A stretch of 64,000 nt of DNA from Allobosea thiooxidans (GTDB lineage: Bacteria; Pseudomonadota; Alphaproteobacteria; Rhizobiales; Beijerinckiaceae), in the NCBI RefSeq assembly GCF_900168195.1, contig NZ_FUYX01000001.1, positions 248,001 to 312,000 on the forward strand, in the 5' to 3' direction. Every line of letters starts with the position of its first letter. The first letter of the stretch is position 1. The position numbers and the translations under genes are program-made. Shown piece after piece: positions 1 to 10,476 of the stretch. The notes below the pieces were generated by a model. It made no database searches, was not told the origin of the DNA, and was given only the letters and a program-made list of their open reading frames with translations.

Positions 1-2
1 AC

Positions 3-1781
3 CCCAGGCAGGTCGCGGGCCGGGTCACCGCCCTGCGCCAGGCACTGGCGGCGCAGGGCCTCGACGGCTTCGTGATCCCGCGCGCCGACGAGCATCAGGG
101 CGAATATGTCCCGGCCCATATGGCCCGGCTCGCCTGGTTGACCGGCTTCACCGGCTCGGCCGGCAATGCCGTGGTGCTGGCAGACAAGGCGGCGCTGATC
201 GTCGACGGCCGCTACACCATCCAGTCCGCCGAGCAGACGGACACCGCGGTCGTCACGCCGGTGCGCATGGAGGACACGCCGCTGGAGCGCTGGATCGAGC
301 AGAATCTGCCGGCCGGCGGCAAGCTCGGCTACGATCCCTGGCTGCACACCGTCGATGGCGTCGCCAGGCTGGAGAAGGCCGCCGCGGCGGCGGGCGGCAG
401 CCTCGTTGCCCTCTCCGCCAATCCGGTCGACGCACTCTGGTCGGACCGCCCGGCAGCGCCCTCCGCGCCGGTCAAGGCGCACCCGGCCGCCTATGCCGGC
501 GAGACCCCGGCCGCCAAGCTCGACCGCATCCGCAAAGCGTTGGCCGAGGCGAAGGTCGATGCCCTCGTGGTGTCGGATCCGCACGCGCTGGCCTGGGTGT
601 TCAACATCCGCGGCGGCGATGTCGAGCACACGCCGCTGCCGCTCGGCTACGCCATCGTCCCGCGCGAAGGCCGCCCGACCGTCTTCCTCGCGCCGGAGAA
701 GATCACCAACGAAGCCGGCGATGCCATCGGCGCGGTCGGCGAGATCGCCGCCCCGGCAGCCCTCGAGGAGCAATTGAAGAAGCTCGGCGCGGCCAAGGCG
801 AAGGTCCGCCTCGATGCGACGACCGCCGCCTCGGCCCTGGCGACGCTGATCCGCGACGCCGGCGGCACGCCCGATGCCGGCACCGACCCGATCGCGCTGA
901 TGAAGGCGCGCAAGAACACGGCCGAGCTGAACGGCGCCCGCGCCGCCCATCTGCGCGACGGCGCGGCGATGACGAACTACCTCTCCTGGCTGGCGCGCGA
1001 GGCGCCGAAGGGCCGCTTGACCGAGATCGACGCCGTCGCGGCGCTCGAAGCCGAGCGGCTCCGGACCGGGCTGCTCAAGGACGTCTCCTTCACGACGATC
1101 GCCGGCGCCGGCCCCAACGCCGCCCTGCCGCATTACCGCGTCAGCGAAGCGACCAACCGCAAGCTGGAGCCCGGCATCTTCCTGGTCGATTCAGGCGGCC
1201 AGTACGAGGACGGCACCACCGACATCACCCGCACCATCGTCATCGGCGAGCCCAGCGCCGAGATGCGGGATCGCTATACCCGCGTGCTCAAGGGCCATGT
1301 CGCGATCTCGCGGCTGGTCTTCGTCAAGGGCACCTCGGGGGCGCAGCTCGATGCCTTCGCCCGCCTGCCGCTCTGGCAGGGCGGCTTCGACTTCGACCAC
1401 GGCACCGGCCACGGCGTCGGCAGCTATCTCTCGGTGCATGAGGGGCCGCAGCGCCTGTCCAAGCTGGGCACCACGCCGCTGGAGCCGGGCATGATCCTCT
1501 CCAACGAGCCCGGCTACTACAAGCAGGGCGAATACGGCATCCGCATCGAGAACCTGATCGTGGTCGAGGAGCGCCAGATCCCCGGCGCCGAGCGCGTGAT
1601 CTACGGCTTCGAAACGATCACCTGGTGCCCCTATGAGCGGGCACTGATCGAGAAGGGCATGCTCGATGCCGGCGAGATCGCCTGGATCGATGCCTACCAC
1701 GCCGAGGTCTGGGAGAAGCTTTCGCCGCAGGTCTCGGGCGAGGCGAAGGCCTGGCTGGAGAAGGCCTGCCGGCCGCTGTGA
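3..1781 (+). CDS. Xaa-Pro aminopeptidase (M24 family), 5' end outside window
   Basis: The reading frame is open to the left edge (first full codon at base 3), and the residues before the first internal start already match the family, so only a short N-terminal piece is missing. The protein is a two-metal M24 peptidase that removes the N-terminal residue from X-Pro peptides in the cytosol. Visible metal ligands are the two Asp in VDSGGQYEDGTTDITRT, the His in HGTGHGVG, the Glu in NEPGYY and the Glu in IRIENL. The N-terminal creatinase-like domains carry the typical GFVIPRADEHQGEY start. The roughly 590 visible residues match the long bacterial/eukaryotic-type family. Family assignment is sure; the substrate is inferred. 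Confidence 0.93.
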   Translation, partial: PRQVAGRVTALRQALAAQGLDGFVIPRADEHQGEYVPAHMARLAWLTGFTGSAGNAVVLADKAALIVDGRYTIQSAEQTDTAVVTPVRMEDTPLERWIEQNLPAGGKLGYDPWLHTVDGVARLEKAAAAAGGSLVALSANPVDALWSDRPAAPSAPVKAHPAAYAGETPAAKLDRIRKALAEAKVDALVVSDPHALAWVFNIRGGDVEHTPLPLGYAIVPREGRPTVFLAPEKITNEAGDAIGAVGEIAAPAALEEQLKKLGAAKAKVRLDATTAASALATLIRDAGGTPDAGTDPIALMKARKNTAELNGARAAHLRDGAAMTNYLSWLAREAPKGRLTEIDAVAALEAERLRTGLLKDVSFTTIAGAGPNAALPHYRVSEATNRKLEPGIFLVDSGGQYEDGTTDITRTIVIGEPSAEMRDRYTRVLKGHVAISRLVFVKGTSGAQLDAFARLPLWQGGFDFDHGTGHGVGSYLSVHEGPQRLSKLGTTPLEPGMILSNEPGYYKQGEYGIRIENLIVVEERQIPGAERVIYGFETITWCPYERALIEKGMLDAGEIAWIDAYHAEVWEKLSPQVSGEAKAWLEKACRPL

Positions 1782-1809
1782 TCGACGCCTTTCCGCTAGG
1801 CTAATTCCT

Positions 1810-1836
1810 GGCCGCCGGAAGTATTTTCCGGCGGCC
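1810..1836. terminator. Perfect 11-bp hairpin after the aminopeptidase gene
   Basis: GGCCGCCGGAA and TTCCGGCGGCC face each other across a five-base loop, 29 bases after the peptidase stop codon. There is no U-run on either strand, so it may be a weak terminator or an RNA-stabilising 3' hairpin. Confidence 0.4.
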
Positions 1837-1974
1837 AAAGGCGGAATATGCCAGATCTCATACGATAACGCTACGGCAGGCGACGAAAAGTAATGGACGC
1901 AAATCCCCGATGCGATAACGTATTTTCCGGCTCGATCTGCCGCCATGTCGAAGCGAAACAAAGAGGGATATGCC

Positions 1975-2196
1975 ATGCCCCTGAAGCTTGTACTGGCCGT
2001 TGCCACCCTGGCTTTTTTGCCTCTGCCGGCAGAGGCTCAACAGAAAGGCGGCAGCGATAGCGTTCGCGACGCATGCCAGGAAGAAGCCAACCAGGTGATC
2101 AAGAAGGACAGAACAAGCAGGCTGGACATGGAACAGAGGAGAGAATTGCGCCGCGAATACGCCAAAAATTGCCGCCAGAAAGCAAAGACAGGCTGA
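1975..2196 (+). CDS. Small secreted protein of unknown function
   Basis: This 73-residue protein begins with a Sec signal peptide (MPLKLVLAVATLAFLPLPAEAQQ, cleavage likely after AEA), followed by a highly charged 50-residue mature part containing two Cys (DACQEE and KNCRQK), which could form one disulfide in the periplasm. The ATG at 1975 is preferred over the upstream ATG at 1945 because GAGGG lies seven bases before it and the signal peptide then starts at residue 1. No family is recognised. It stands alone between the peptidase and the AzlCD genes, which run the other way. Confidence 0.6.
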   Translation: MPLKLVLAVATLAFLPLPAEAQQKGGSDSVRDACQEEANQVIKKDRTSRLDMEQRRELRREYAKNCRQKAKTG

Positions 2197-2292
2197 CAAC
2201 GCGAGCACGACTCCTCGCAGCGCTTCGGTGGCGCGCAGAGGTTGCTCAGACCTGCGAGGGAAGATGCGCGTCAGAACTAGGCGCGACTCGAC

Positions 2293-2592
2293 TCACATCA
2301 CCAGCCGGAACGCCACCACGGCCACGACGCCGACCGCCACGACGCCCAGCAGCGGAAGCCGTGTCGCCGCCAGCGCGGCGATGGCTGCAGCGGCCGTCTC
2401 GGCCCAGCCGGTGGCGAGCGCGCTCGGCGCGATCACCGCGACCAGCACTGCGGGCGGGATCGCGTCGAAGGCCGCCTGCGCGCGCGGCGACAGGTTGAGC
2501 CGCCCCGCCAGCGCAAGCCCCGCCACGCGCGTCGCATAGGTCACGATCGCCATGCCGAGGAAGGCGAGGAGGTTGATCGGGTCGACGCTCAC
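2293..2592 (-). CDS. azlD: AzlD family branched-chain amino acid exporter subunit
   Basis: This 99-residue protein has about four hydrophobic helices and the AzlD-type segment MAIVTYATRVAGLAL. AzlD is the small inner-membrane partner of AzlC; known pairs export branched-chain amino acids or their analogues. It starts with GTG, and GTGA overlaps the azlC stop codon by four bases, so the two genes are translationally coupled. The substrate in this organism is not shown by the sequence. Confidence 0.88.
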   Translation of the reverse strand: MSVDPINLLAFLGMAIVTYATRVAGLALAGRLNLSPRAQAAFDAIPPAVLVAVIAPSALATGWAETAAAAIAALAATRLPLLGVVAVGVVAVVAFRLVM

Positions 2593-3302
2593 GCCTCGGC
2601 CTCCTTCGTCGCCGGCTGCGCCTCGGAGCCCGCCGCGAGCCAGGCGGCCAACAGCCCGCAGAGCGCCCCGGCCGCGACATGCCAGGGCGGCCCGGCGAGG
2701 CGATAGGTCACCGCCGAGGCGATGCCAGCGGCCGCGACGGTCCAGAACGTCACCCTGCCCTTCCAGAAGGCGGCGACCAGTGCGATGAACAGCGCCGTGA
2801 AGGCGAAATCGGCGCCGAGCCGCTTCGGGTCGCCCAGCACCGCGCCGATCACCGCGCCGAGCGTCGAATTGATCAGCCAGCCGAGCACGAAAGGAACGAC
2901 CATCGCGAACCAGTAGGCCGGCGTCAGCCGGTGCGTGCGGGCGCGCTTCTCGGCCAGCGCCCAGTTCTCGTCCGCCATATAGTAGAGCCCGAGGAATTTC
3001 TGCCAGCGGCTGAAGCCCTGCAGCTTGGGCGCCAGCGAGGCGCCCATCAGCACATGGCGCGCATTGATCAGCAGCGTCGAGAAGACCAGCGCCGCCACCG
3101 GCGCCGGGCTCGCCCAGAGCTCGATCGCGGCGAACTGGGCGCCACCGGCGAAGACCATCACGCTCATCAGGAAGACTTCGACCGGCGAGAGCCCCTTGCT
3201 GGCGGCGACCGCGCCGAAGAGCAGGCCGATCGGCGCCGCGGCCACCGCGGCCGGCCAGATGTCGTTCAGGCCGCGCCTGATGTCGTCGCGCATCGTGGGC
3301 AT
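2589..3302 (-). CDS. azlC: AzlC family branched-chain amino acid exporter, large subunit
   Basis: This 237-residue inner-membrane protein carries AzlC hallmarks such as IGLLFGAVAASKGLSPVE and FAGGAQFAAIEL. The ATG at 3302 is chosen because it follows a GAGAG ribosome site and lies just beyond the stop codon of the AraC gene (3328); an upstream frame extension would overlap that gene. AzlC forms the export channel with AzlD, whose start overlaps its stop. The AraC regulator directly upstream on the same strand is the likely local regulator of the pair. Confidence 0.9.
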   Translation of the reverse strand: MPTMRDDIRRGLNDIWPAAVAAAPIGLLFGAVAASKGLSPVEVFLMSVMVFAGGAQFAAIELWASPAPVAALVFSTLLINARHVLMGASLAPKLQGFSRWQKFLGLYYMADENWALAEKRARTHRLTPAYWFAMVVPFVLGWLINSTLGAVIGAVLGDPKRLGADFAFTALFIALVAAFWKGRVTFWTVAAAGIASAVTYRLAGPPWHVAAGALCGLLAAWLAAGSEAQPATKEAEA

Positions 3303-3327
3303 GGTTCGGTTCTCTCGAAAGGCCGCC

Positions 3328-4191
3328 TCAGGCGGCATGCGCCGCGCGGAAGGCCCCTGGCGTAACGCCGAAGCGGGCCTTGAAGGCACGGGTCAGATGC
3401 GGCTGGTCGCAGAAGCCGGTCGCCGCCGCGACGTCGCCGGGCATTTCGCCGCGCCGCAGCCGCTCGCGGGCGCGCCGGACGCGGACATCGACGAGATAGG
3501 CATGGGGCGTCAGCCCCGTCTCCCGGCGGAAGGCGCGGATCAGGTGGTGGCGCGGCAGGCCGGTGAGCCGCGCCAGGTCGGCGAGCGACAGGTCCTCGTC
3601 ATAGCGGGCCTCGAAGACTTCCCGGGCCCGGGCGACGGGCCCGCCCTCCGCTCCCACGGACCGCACGGCGAGATCGGCATGGTGCGCGAGGCAGCGGGCA
3701 TAGAAGCGCAGCAGCATCTCCTCGCCGGCCATGAGGTCGTCGCCATCCTCGATCGCGCGATGCGCGGCGGCGAAGAGCGCAGCGCCCTCGGCATCCTCCA
3801 CCAGCGGCTGCGGAAAGAACGGCGTCCCGATCATCGCCCGACCGCTGAGCGAGGCCGCCACCTCGCGGATCAGCCCGACTTCGGGATAGGTCATCCGATA
3901 GCTGTAGCCCGGCCCATAGGGCTCGCCGTCATGGGTCTCGAGCGGGTTGACGAAGGTGATTTGGCCCGGCCGCGCATAGTGCCGCTCGCCCCGGACCCGG
4001 AAGGTCTCGCAGCCGGCCTCGATGACGCCCATCACATAGCTTTCGTGCTGGTGCGGTGCGTAGGCATGGCGGCGGAAGGTTGCGGCGAGGCAGTCCAGCC
4101 CGTCGAACCGGGCGGCCGGAAACAGCTTCGCCCGCTCGCCGGCGACGAGCGGTTCGAGGCAGAATGTCTCGCCCTGTGTGACTGCTTCCAT
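3328..4191 (-). CDS. AraC family transcriptional regulator upstream of azlCD
   Basis: This 287-residue protein has an N-terminal cupin-like effector domain (HAYAPHQHESYVMGV...GERHYARPGQITFVNP) and a C-terminal double helix-turn-helix of AraC type (LSLADLARLTGLPRHHLIRAFRRE, then GDVAAATGFCDQPHLTRAFK). It is the first gene of a three-gene minus-strand unit with azlC 25 bases downstream, as in many AraC-AzlC-AzlD loci. It probably senses an amino acid or analogue and activates the exporter; the ligand is unknown. Confidence 0.9.
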   Translation of the reverse strand: MEAVTQGETFCLEPLVAGERAKLFPAARFDGLDCLAATFRRHAYAPHQHESYVMGVIEAGCETFRVRGERHYARPGQITFVNPLETHDGEPYGPGYSYRMTYPEVGLIREVAASLSGRAMIGTPFFPQPLVEDAEGAALFAAAHRAIEDGDDLMAGEEMLLRFYARCLAHHADLAVRSVGAEGGPVARAREVFEARYDEDLSLADLARLTGLPRHHLIRAFRRETGLTPHAYLVDVRVRRARERLRRGEMPGDVAAATGFCDQPHLTRAFKARFGVTPGAFRAAHAA

Positions 4192-4229
4192 GGCGCGAGC
4201 ATAAACCCTCTCGCCGCATCGCTGTCTTG

Positions 4230-4264
4230 AAGAAAAGTGATCGGGCGCATCACGCGCCCGATCA
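4230..4264 (-). terminator. Rho-independent terminator of the MFS gene
   Basis: An 11-bp perfect stem (TGATCGGGCGC/GCGCCCGATCA, loop of five, 4238-4264) is followed on the minus strand by CTTTTCTTC. It lies downstream of the MFS gene that ends at 4430 and upstream of the AraC gene starting at 4191, so it separates the two units. Confidence 0.7.
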
Positions 4265-4298
4265 GTTTGGTCATTCCGGGGGCAACCCGGTTTTCAAT

Positions 4299-4411
4299 AG
4301 CCCTCGCCCTGAGGAGGCCCGAAGGGCCGTCTCGAAGGGCGATCCAGATGCCTCCGGAGCCTCCTGGACATCCTTCGAGACGCCGCTTCGCGGCTCCTCA
4401 GGATGAGGGCT
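4299..4411. repeat. Dispersed palindromic element, family A, copy 1
   Basis: A roughly 113-bp imperfect palindrome whose outer arms read AGCCCTCGCCCTGAGGAG and CTCCTCAGGATGAGGGCT and whose inner arms carry TCTCGAAGG and CCTTCGAGA. A second copy with the same architecture lies at 56202-56320. It fills the gap between the MFS stop codon and the terminator hairpin. Confidence 0.85.
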
Positions 4412-4429
4412 CATATCCGGGAGGTCGTA

Positions 4430-5674
4430 TCAGAGAGCATGCGCGGCCGCACCGGCGCCCACGCGCTCGGGGCTCTTGGCGCCGAGGAGCAGCACGCCGA
4501 GGCCGCCGACCAGCGTCGCGACGGTGGCGTAGGCGATGACGCCGAGCGTGCCGAAGCCGTCGACCAGGAGCCCGCCGAAGATGGCGCCGCTCGCGATCGC
4601 GACCTGGAAGGCGGCGACGAGCAGCCCGCCGGCGGATTCGGCCTCCTCCTCCGGCGCGACGCGCACCAGCCAGGTCTGGAAGCCGACCGGCAGCGCACCA
4701 AAGGCGAAGCCCCAGAGCCCGACGGCGACGGCCGAAGCGACCGGCGAGGCACCGGCGAACAGCAGGCTGGCCCCCATCAACGCGATCGCGAAGGCGCCGA
4801 AGATCACCGAGGCCTTGGCGCTGCGCGCCGTGATCGCCCCGCCGAGGAAGTTGCCGAAGAAGCCGCCGACGCCATAGGCGAGCAGGACGAGCGAGATCGC
4901 CTCGACCGAGAGCTGCGGAATCTGTTCAAGGAAGGGGCGGACATAGGTGAAGCCTGCGAAATGCCCGGAGATCACCACGACGATGCTGCCGAGCACGAGC
5001 GCGATGCTCGGCCGGCCGAGCAGCCGGAACAGCGTGCCGATATCGGGCGAGCCGCGCGCCGGCAGCCGCGGCAGCACCGCCATCTGGATGACGAGCGTCG
5101 CCACACCGATCAGCGCCGAGAGCCAGAACACGAAGCGCCAGCCCATCAGGTTGCCGAGATAGGCGCCGATCGGCGCCGCGCTGACGGTCGCGACCGAGAC
5201 GCCGGTGAAGATCAGCGACATCGCCTTGGGCAGCGCGCTCGGCGGAACCAGCCGCATCGCGGTCGCCGCCACCATCGACCAGAAGGCGCCGAGCCCGATG
5301 CCGAGCAGAACGCGGGCGAAGAGCAGGGTCGGCAGGTTCGTCGCGACGGCGGCGAGCGCGCTGGAAACGATCAACAGGCTGGTCAGCGACCAGATCACGA
5401 TGCGCCGGTCGATGCCGCGCGTCACGATGGCCGCGGCGAGGCCGGCGATCGCGCCGACGACCGCGGTGGCGGTCACGGCCTGGCCGGCCGCGCCGACCGA
5501 AACGCCGACATCGGCGGCCATCGGGGTCAGCAGGCTGGCGGGCAGGAATTCGGCGGTGACGAGGCCGAACACGCCGAAGGTCAGGGATGTGACGGCGGCC
5601 CAGGCCGGCTTTTCGCGGGCCTCCTCGGCGGCATCGTCGAATGCGAGGGTGGTGGCAGACAGGGAATCTGACAT
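4430..5674 (-). CDS. MFS transporter, drug/metabolite efflux type
   Basis: This 414-residue protein has twelve predicted membrane helices and opens with the AraJ/YdhP-like segment SLTFGVFGLVTAEFLPASLL; the loop after helix 2 contains RGIDRRIVI and helix 4 FARVLLGIGLGAFW. The family is the DHA1 subgroup of proton-driven exporters. The ATG at 5674 is preferred because GGAGA lies six bases upstream, rather than the start at 5716 that would run into the divergent promoter region. A divergent AraC regulator at 5770 probably controls it. The substrate cannot be told. Confidence 0.88.
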   Translation of the reverse strand: MSDSLSATTLAFDDAAEEAREKPAWAAVTSLTFGVFGLVTAEFLPASLLTPMAADVGVSVGAAGQAVTATAVVGAIAGLAAAIVTRGIDRRIVIWSLTSLLIVSSALAAVATNLPTLLFARVLLGIGLGAFWSMVAATAMRLVPPSALPKAMSLIFTGVSVATVSAAPIGAYLGNLMGWRFVFWLSALIGVATLVIQMAVLPRLPARGSPDIGTLFRLLGRPSIALVLGSIVVVISGHFAGFTYVRPFLEQIPQLSVEAISLVLLAYGVGGFFGNFLGGAITARSAKASVIFGAFAIALMGASLLFAGASPVASAVAVGLWGFAFGALPVGFQTWLVRVAPEEEAESAGGLLVAAFQVAIASGAIFGGLLVDGFGTLGVIAYATVATLVGGLGVLLLGAKSPERVGAGAAAHAL

Positions 5675-5769
5675 GGGGGTCTCCATGAGGTCGCCGGAAG
5701 ATGGGCGTGGCCCCATGGACTTTCCATGCTATATAATCCGCATCTCATGACCGTTCGTCCAGGATTGCC
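5675..5769. promoter_or_regulatory. Divergent promoter region between MFS exporter and AraC regulator
   Basis: This 95-bp gap separates two divergent genes and must hold both promoters. It contains an AT-rich patch with TATAAT at 5732-5737, but no convincing -35 box at the right distance on either strand, so the exact promoter is not assigned. Confidence 0.4.
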
Positions 5770-6738
5770 ATGACCGCTCCCGCCGATCACCTGACCGAGA
5801 TGCTCCGAGGCCTGAGGCTCGACGGCGTCGACTACAGCCGCTGCCAGATGGCAGCGCCCTGGGGCGTCGCCTATCCGCAGAGCCGCGAGGCCTGCTTCCA
5901 TTTCATCTCGCGCGGCGGCTGCTGGCTGAAGACGCCCGATGGCGAATGGCTGGAGCTGCGCGACGGCGACGCCCTGCTGCTGCCGCGCGGCGGCGGCCAT
6001 GTGCTGGCGAGCTCGCCCGAGGCTGTCGCATCGCCTCCCTGCAACTGCCGCGTGCGCGAGGCCTATGGCAACATCTTCGACGTCGAGGGCGGCGGCAACG
6101 GCGAGCACATGCTCCTCTTCACCGGCCGCATGACCTTCAATGTCGATCCCGACCACCCGCTGCTGCGGCTGATGCCGGATGTGATGCGCATGTGCGAGTT
6201 CATCGCCAACGAGCCCGGCATCCCGCATCTGCTGGAGGCGATGGGCCAGGAGGTCGCGATGGACCGCGTCGGCGCGGGCGGCATCCTGGCGCGCCTTGCC
6301 GACGTGCTGGCGGCCGCGATCATCCGCGCCTGGGTCGAACGCGGCTGCGGCGCCGCCAAGGGCTGGGTCGCGGCGGCGCGCTGCCCGCAGATCGGCAGGG
6401 TACTGGCGGCGGTCCATGCCCATCCCGAGACCGACTGGACGGTCGAGAGCCTAGCGGAGCTGATGGGCGCCTCGCGCTCCGGTTTCGCCGAGCGCTTCGC
6501 CGAGGTCGTCGGCGAGACCCCGGCGCGCTATGTCGCGCAGGTCCGCATGCACCAGGCCCGGCAATGGCTCGCCCGCGACAAGCTCCGGATCGCGGTGGTG
6601 GCCCAGCGCCTCGGCTATGAATCGGAAGCCTCGTTCAGCCGCGCCTTCAAGCGCATCACCGGCCTGGCGCCGAGCCAGGTCCGTGCGGCGGGCGAAGTGC
6701 CGCCCGTCGCGATGTTCACGCCGGCGGCGGCGGAGTAG
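5770..6738 (+). CDS. AraC family regulator with N-terminal cupin domain
   Basis: This 322-residue protein has an N-terminal cupin-type sensor domain (SREACFHFISRGGCWLK...DGDALLLPRGGGH) followed by a C-terminal AraC DNA-binding domain (WTVESLAELMGASRSGFAERF and IAVVAQRLGYESEASFSRAFKR). The architecture is that of regulators found next to, and divergent from, MFS efflux genes or short-chain dehydrogenases. Here it faces the MFS exporter across 95 bases, so control of that exporter is the natural inference. The inducer is unknown. Confidence 0.9.
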   Translation: MTAPADHLTEMLRGLRLDGVDYSRCQMAAPWGVAYPQSREACFHFISRGGCWLKTPDGEWLELRDGDALLLPRGGGHVLASSPEAVASPPCNCRVREAYGNIFDVEGGGNGEHMLLFTGRMTFNVDPDHPLLRLMPDVMRMCEFIANEPGIPHLLEAMGQEVAMDRVGAGGILARLADVLAAAIIRAWVERGCGAAKGWVAAARCPQIGRVLAAVHAHPETDWTVESLAELMGASRSGFAERFAEVVGETPARYVAQVRMHQARQWLARDKLRIAVVAQRLGYESEASFSRAFKRITGLAPSQVRAAGEVPPVAMFTPAAAE

Positions 6739-6751
6739 GTAACGTCTCGCG

Positions 6752-6842
6752 TCATGGTCGGGCTTGACCCGACCATCTCACGACGTGAAGGCGCGCTTTG
6801 GTCACAAGATTCTCGGGTCTGCGCTTCGGTCCGCCCGAGAAT
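6752..6842. repeat. REP-like double hairpin between AraC and ligA
   Basis: The first hairpin (ATGGTCGGGCTTGACCCGACCAT, 6755-6777) matches the right arm of repeat family B; the second pairs ATTCTCGGG (6809-6817) with CCCGAGAAT (6834-6842). It sits between two converging genes and may also act as a bidirectional 3' end. Confidence 0.6.
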
Positions 6843-6853
6843 GACGAGCGCGT

Positions 6854-9306
<2,453 letters not shown>

Positions 9307-10098
9307 ATGGCCAATCTCGACGGCACCGTACATGACATCGCCACGCTCTCGCAGCCGCGCATCCGGACCATCACCCCGATGGATCTGCGCGACGCGCTGT
9401 GGCGTGGCTGGAAGGACTTCGAGGCTCAGCCGAGCCACCTCGTCTTCATCGCGCTGATCTACCCGATCGCCGGCATCGTGCTGGCGCAGCTCACGGTCAG
9501 CTACAACATCTTCCCCCTGCTCTTCCCGCTGCTCTCGGGCTTCGCCCTGCTCGGCCCCTTCGCCGCGATCGGGCTCTACGAGGTCAGCCGCCGGCGCGAG
9601 AAGGGGCTGGATTCGTCCTGGACGCATGCCCTCGGCGTGCTGCAATCGCGCTCGATCGGGCAGATCGCGCTGCTCGGCGCCATGCTCACCGGGCTCTTCC
9701 TCGCCTGGCTGCTCAGTGCCTGGGTGATCTATCGCGGGCTGCTCGGCCTGCCGGCCGACGTCTCGACCGGCGATTTCCTGCGCGCCGTCTTCACCACCTT
9801 CGACGGCTGGGTGATGATCGTCGTCGGCAATTCGATCGGGCTGCTCTTCGCGATCCTCGCCTTCTCGATCTCGGTGGTGTCCTTCCCGCTCATCATCGAC
9901 CGGCATGTCGATGCCCCGACAGCGATCCGCACCTCGATCGCCGCCGTTGAGGCCAATCCGCGCGTGATGATGTATTGGGGCCTGATCGTGACCGGGCTCC
10001 TGGTGCTGGGCTGCGCGCTGGTGCTGGTCGGGCTGGTCGTGGTGATGCCGGTGCTCGGCCATGCGACCTGGCACCTCTACCGCAAGGTCGTGGCCTGA
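9307..10098 (+). CDS. DUF2189 family integral membrane protein
   Basis: This 263-residue protein has about six membrane helices after a short cytosolic N-terminus. The segment ITPMDLRDALWRGWKDF and the central RRREKGLDSSW loop are characteristic of DUF2189 proteins, which are common in alphaproteobacteria and have no established role; some lie near respiratory genes. The ATG at 9307 follows GGGGAGA. The neighbouring ligA and the microprotein 130 bases downstream give no functional clue. Confidence 0.85.
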   Translation: MANLDGTVHDIATLSQPRIRTITPMDLRDALWRGWKDFEAQPSHLVFIALIYPIAGIVLAQLTVSYNIFPLLFPLLSGFALLGPFAAIGLYEVSRRREKGLDSSWTHALGVLQSRSIGQIALLGAMLTGLFLAWLLSAWVIYRGLLGLPADVSTGDFLRAVFTTFDGWVMIVVGNSIGLLFAILAFSISVVSFPLIIDRHVDAPTAIRTSIAAVEANPRVMMYWGLIVTGLLVLGCALVLVGLVVVMPVLGHATWHLYRKVVA

Positions 10099-10227
10099 AC
10101 TTTGTCCGCTTCGCGGGCGCCGGACCAGCCGGCGCTCGCCTTCGCCCTCACGGAACCTTTATCCCCCGGACGCGGTTCACTGCGCACCGAACGGGCCATG
10201 CGGCTCAACCAGGACAGGGGGCTTCCC

Positions 10228-10302
10228 GTGAACAACATCATCTATATCGTCGGTCTCATCGTCGTGGTGCTCGCGATCCTCTCCTTCCTCGGCCTGCGCT
10301 GA
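10228..10302 (+). CDS. 24-residue single-helix membrane microprotein
   Basis: A GTG start at 10228 with an AGGGGG ribosome site six bases upstream opens a 24-residue peptide, NNIIYIVGLIVVVLAILSFLGLR after the initiator, that is essentially one membrane helix ending in Arg. The longer frame from 10102 has a non-hydrophobic, low-information N-terminus and is not believed. Very similar micropeptides recur as unnamed small proteins in Rhizobiales, as far as I recall. It probably sits in the inner membrane and could bind a partner protein; no function is known. Confidence 0.65.
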   Translation: MNNIIYIVGLIVVVLAILSFLGLR

Positions 10303-10326
10303 GAACGGAGGGGCCCGCGCCGGCGT

Positions 10327-10461
10327 CGCCATTGCGAGCCCCCGGATCCTGCCTTCGGCAAGCCGGAGAAGAGGCTTCGCGAAGCAATCCAGGGGTTGCG
10401 CGAGACGCTCGGCCTCACGGCTCCCGGATTGCTCCGTCGCTGTCGCGCCGCGCGAGGACGG
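10327..10461. repeat. Degenerate palindromic element, family C
   Basis: CGCCATTGCGAGC...GCGAAGCAATCC at the left and GGATTGCTCCGTCGC at the right resemble the more complete element at 46383-46482. It occupies the gap between the microprotein and the helicase stop codon. Confidence 0.55.
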
Positions 10462-10476
10462 GTCCAGGCCCGACGA

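Noticed and set aside
4299-4411. Inverted repeats considered as an IS end or CRISPR repeat
   Set aside because: There is no transposase gene, no target duplication and no spacer array; a second intergenic copy shows it is a dispersed palindrome.
5732-5737. TATAAT as a promoter for the rightward AraC gene
   Set aside because: The hexamer 17 bases upstream is GC-only, so no -35 box supports it; kept only as an AT-rich feature of the divergent region.
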